NCBI GenBank assembly: GCA_947599875.1 | Contig: CANQFV010000001.1 | Location: 62,001 to 126,000, forward strand | Origin: an uncultured Oscillospiraceae bacterium | Lineage (GTDB): Bacteria; Bacillota; Clostridia; Oscillospirales; Oscillospiraceae | DNA length: 64,000 bases | Reading direction: 5' to 3' | In this document: positions 61,198 through 64,000 of the stretch, one piece after another | Layout of the letters: each line of letters starts with the position of its first letter | How positions within the stretch are numbered: the first letter of the stretch is position 1 | Program-made: the position numbers and the translations under genes | Notes under the pieces: generated by a model | Told to the model about the DNA's origin: nothing | Database searches by the model: none | Seen by the model: the letters and a program-made list of their open reading frames with translations, nothing else

Positions 61198-63255
61198 GTG
61201 GAAGGACTTGACACAAAGGTACAGTATATCAAGGGCGTTGGAGAGCAGAGGGCCAAGGCCTTTGAAAAGCTGGGCGTGACCACCCTGCGGGATCTGGTCA
61301 TGAACTACCCCCGCGCCTATGAGGACCGGCGGGAGTGCCGGAGCATATCAGAGCTTCAATTCGGCCAGATGTGCTGTGTCAGCGCCACCGTGGCCGCGCC
61401 GGCCAGACTCTCCAGGATCCGCAAGGGCCTGGACATCACAAAGGCAGTGGTGGTGGACGACGCGGGGCGGATGACCGTCACCTTCTTTAACCAGAGCTAC
61501 GTCGGCAGGAACCTGATCCCCGGGGAGAGCTATATCTTCTACGGCCGCGTGGCGGGGAAGCTGGGCGCACCGGAGATGGTGAACCCTGTCTTTGAGCGGG
61601 AGTCCAGCCCCCCGGGTGTCACCAGGCGCATTGTGCCCATCTACCGGATGACGGCCGGCCTCTCCCAGGGGCGCATCGCCGCCGCCGTCCGGGCGGGGCT
61701 TGACGCCTGCGGGGATCTGCTCCCGGAGCAGCTGCCCCGGGCCGTCCGGGAGAAATATAAGCTGGCGCAGACCCGCTTCGCCTATGAGAACATCCACTTC
61801 CCCCGGAATCTGGAGAGTTTGGAGCTTGCCCGCCGCAGGCTGATTTTCCAGGAGCTTTTCGTCCTCAGCTGTACGCTGAGCTTCATGCGCTCCCGCCAGA
61901 TGGAGAAGGACGGCCGGGTGATCACCCCGCCGGATATGGGCCGGTTTTACGCCGCGCTGCCCTTCACCCTCACCGGTGCGCAGAGCCGCGCCATAGACGA
62001 GATCTTGTCGGACATGTCCTCCGGAAGGCCCATGTCCCGCCTTGTCCAGGGGGACGTAGGCTCCGGCAAGACGATGGTTGCGGCGGCCGCCGCCTACGCC
62101 GTGGCGATGAATGGCCGCCAGGCGGCGTTTATGGCCCCCACGGAGATTTTGGCTGAGCAGCACTACAAATCCCTGGGCGAGCTTTTGGCGCCCCTGGGCA
62201 TCCGCGTGGGCCTTCTCACGGCGGGCATGGGCGCCAAGGCCCGGCGGGAGACTCAGGAGCAGCTGCGCTCCGGGGAGGTCGGCCTTGTCATCGGCACCCA
62301 CGCCCTCATCTCCCAGAGCGTGGAGTTTTCAGACCTCGCCCTCATCATCGCCGACGAGCAGCACCGCTTCGGCGTACAGCAGCGGGCGGCCCTGACGGAC
62401 AAGGGGGACACCCCCCACGTCCTCGTCATGTCCGCCACTCCCATCCCCAGGACCCTGGCGCTCATCGTCTACGGGGATCTGGACGTGTCCGTCATCAACG
62501 AGCTTCCCCCGGGGCGGCAGAAGGTGGACACCTTCCTGGTGGGCGAGAGTATGCGCCAGCGCATCTACAACTTTATCCGCCGCCTTGTGGGGGAGGGCCG
62601 CCAGGTGTTCATCGTCTGCCCGGCGGTGGAGGAGACGGAGGAACAGCCGGACGGCCTGAAATCCGTGAAGGAGTACGCCCGGGAGCTTCAGGAGAAGATT
62701 TTCCCCGACCTGCGCGTGGCCCTTGTCCACGGGAAGCTGAGGGCCAAGGAGAAGAATGAGGTCATGGGATCCTTCGCCGCCGGGGACATCGACATCCTCG
62801 TGGCCACCACGGTAATCGAGGTGGGCGTAGACGTGCCCAACGCGGCCCTGATGGTGGTGGAGAACGCCGACCGGTTCGGCCTCTCCCAGCTCCACCAGCT
62901 GCGGGGCAGGGTGGGCCGCGGACAGCACAAATCCTACTGCGTCCTCTTTGAGGGGGCCGGCGGGGACACGGCCACCCAGCGCCTGCGCGCCCTGTGCCGG
63001 ACGAACGACGGCTTTAAGCTGGCGGAGGCGGATCTGGCCATTCGCGGCCCGGGGGATTTCTTCGGATCCCGGCAGAGCGGCCTTCCCGATATGCAGATCG
63101 CAAGCTTCATCTCTGACATGGAGATGCTGAAAACGGCCCAGACCGCCGCCACGGAGCTTCTGGCCGCCGATCCGGAGCTTTCCCTGCCGGAGAACGCCGT
63201 CCTCCGGGAGAGCGTGGACAGGCTCCTGGAGAAGAACAAGGGGACGATGAATTAA
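61198..63255 (+). CDS. recG: ATP-dependent DNA helicase RecG
   Basis: 685 residues. N-terminal wedge (OB-fold), then helicase motifs: QGDVGSGKTMVA (motif I), ADEQHRFG (II, DEQH), MSATPIPRTL (III), VATTVIEVGVDVP (V) and QLRGRVGRG (VI). It remodels stalled forks and Holliday junctions. GTG 61198 is 6 bases after AAGGGGGG; ATG 61192 lies too close. The length is normal for the family. Confidence 0.95.
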   Translation: MEGLDTKVQYIKGVGEQRAKAFEKLGVTTLRDLVMNYPRAYEDRRECRSISELQFGQMCCVSATVAAPARLSRIRKGLDITKAVVVDDAGRMTVTFFNQSYVGRNLIPGESYIFYGRVAGKLGAPEMVNPVFERESSPPGVTRRIVPIYRMTAGLSQGRIAAAVRAGLDACGDLLPEQLPRAVREKYKLAQTRFAYENIHFPRNLESLELARRRLIFQELFVLSCTLSFMRSRQMEKDGRVITPPDMGRFYAALPFTLTGAQSRAIDEILSDMSSGRPMSRLVQGDVGSGKTMVAAAAAYAVAMNGRQAAFMAPTEILAEQHYKSLGELLAPLGIRVGLLTAGMGAKARRETQEQLRSGEVGLVIGTHALISQSVEFSDLALIIADEQHRFGVQQRAALTDKGDTPHVLVMSATPIPRTLALIVYGDLDVSVINELPPGRQKVDTFLVGESMRQRIYNFIRRLVGEGRQVFIVCPAVEETEEQPDGLKSVKEYARELQEKIFPDLRVALVHGKLRAKEKNEVMGSFAAGDIDILVATTVIEVGVDVPNAALMVVENADRFGLSQLHQLRGRVGRGQHKSYCVLFEGAGGDTATQRLRALCRTNDGFKLAEADLAIRGPGDFFGSRQSGLPDMQIASFISDMEMLKTAQTAATELLAADPELSLPENAVLRESVDRLLEKNKGTMN

Positions 63256-63256
63256 A

Positions 63257-64000
63257 ATGGAACGGCTTCCTGAGACAATAGAGAAGATCCTGCGCGGCGC
63301 TCCCTACGAGACGGACAGCATCGGCATGTCCGGTGCGGAAATACGCCTCTACCCGGAGGCGGTTCTGAAGATCTCCCGGGACGACGAGGCCGCCCGCCGG
63401 GAGGCGGACATCTTAACCTGGCTTCACGGCAAGCTCCCGGCGCCGGAGGTCCTGGCCTGCCAGCGGGAGGGCGGGCGGCAATACCTGCTGATGACGCGCC
63501 TGAGGGGGAAGATGCTGTGCGACAGTCGGGTGATCACGGACGCTGAGAGCGCGGCCCGGCTCCTGGCCCAGGCCCTGGAGATGGTAAGCGCCGTAGATAT
63601 TTCCCACTGCCCGTGTAGGGCCGACCTGGACACCGAGCTTGCCATCGCCCGGGCGCATGTGGAGCGGGGAGAGGTGGACGTGGAGAACACCGACCCCGCC
63701 ACCTTCGGCCCCGGGGGCTTCCGGAACCCCCAGCACCTGCTTATGTGGCTGGAGGAGAACCGCCCGCCGGAGGATGCGCGCTTTACCCACGGCGACATGT
63801 GCCTTCCCAATATCCTGACGGAGAACGGCAGGATCACCGGCTTTTTAGATCTGGGCGGCGCGGGGATCGGCGACCCCTACCGGGACTACGCTATCGCCCG
63901 CCGGAGCCTCCACCACAACACCGACGGCCACCACGGCCACACAAGCCCCGGGTTCGACGCCGACACGCTTTTCAGATATCTCGGGCTTTCTCCGGATAGG
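63257..64000 (+). CDS. APH-like aminoglycoside/choline kinase-fold phosphotransferase (partial)
   Basis: 248 codons up to the window edge, open. FTHGDMCLPNILTENG is the catalytic HGDxxxxN loop and GFLDLGGAGIGDPY holds the DxG metal-binding Asp, with Gly where APH(3') has Arg. It resembles aminoglycoside 3'-phosphotransferases but such chromosomal homologues often have other substrates. It begins 1 base after the recG stop. Confidence 0.8.
   Translation, partial: MERLPETIEKILRGAPYETDSIGMSGAEIRLYPEAVLKISRDDEAARREADILTWLHGKLPAPEVLACQREGGRQYLLMTRLRGKMLCDSRVITDAESAARLLAQALEMVSAVDISHCPCRADLDTELAIARAHVERGEVDVENTDPATFGPGGFRNPQHLLMWLEENRPPEDARFTHGDMCLPNILTENGRITGFLDLGGAGIGDPYRDYAIARRSLHHNTDGHHGHTSPGFDADTLFRYLGLSPDR

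Overview
The window is about 64 kb of a GC-rich Firmicute chromosome, most likely an anaerobic gut clostridium of the Oscillospiraceae type. The evidence is the Shine-Dalgarno-led genes with frequent GTG and TTG starts, Nfn and HydABC electron-bifurcating enzymes, LTA-synthase-like proteins carrying SLH-type tails, and the general gene content. No rRNA, tRNA or CRISPR array was seen.

Layout. 1-9582 is chromosomal core: the leuS end, rpsU, nfnAB, two tandem LtaS/SLH proteins, and guaA with a consensus promoter. 9571 to about 26136 is a genomic island lodged at the 3' end of guaA. Its GC-rich left part is a mobilizable element (repressor, Xis-like protein, tyrosine integrase, MobC-like protein, RepA-like ATPase, iteron-like repeats, MobV relaxase, TnpV). 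Its AT-rich right part is a defence operon: controller, C5 methyltransferase, putative endonuclease, Vsr, second C5 methyltransferase, HD-domain protein, P-loop ATPase, an unrecognised protein, and ThyX. An IS5-family element and a TIR-domain gene follow. The guaA 3'-end core recurs at 24078 and 26125 within matching flanks, which suggests successive insertions at one site. About 26260-30100 is an arsenic-resistance module of lower GC that may be a third, decayed insertion.

30353-48600 is chromosomal again: a membrane-anchored XRE regulator, GH13 amylase, flavin reductase-like protein, TetR with an ABC exporter, LacI, MATE, GNATs, Nudix, nitrilase and GIY-YIG proteins. It also holds a divergent ferredoxin / Crp-Fnr pair with a palindrome placed exactly for class II activation, then a radical SAM, macrodomain and SirTM-type sirtuin operon and a CPA2 antiporter.

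48713-54309 is a surface-structure locus read leftward. It has two small membrane proteins, a secreted protein and a large prepilin-like protein, downstream of a roughly 280-bp segment bounded by 28-bp inverted repeats (27/28 identical). That segment carries a consensus promoter now aimed at the pilin gene and lies beside a tyrosine recombinase: an apparent phase-variable promoter switch, with a further terminator and a large hairpin in the leader. 54516-64000 holds a GDPD, hydCBA ([FeFe] hydrogenase), an ArsP_2-type exporter, recG and the start of an APH-like kinase.

The two most notable systems are the inverton-controlled pilin locus and the defence operon, which joins restriction-modification to an HD-protein / ATPase / unknown / ThyX cassette.
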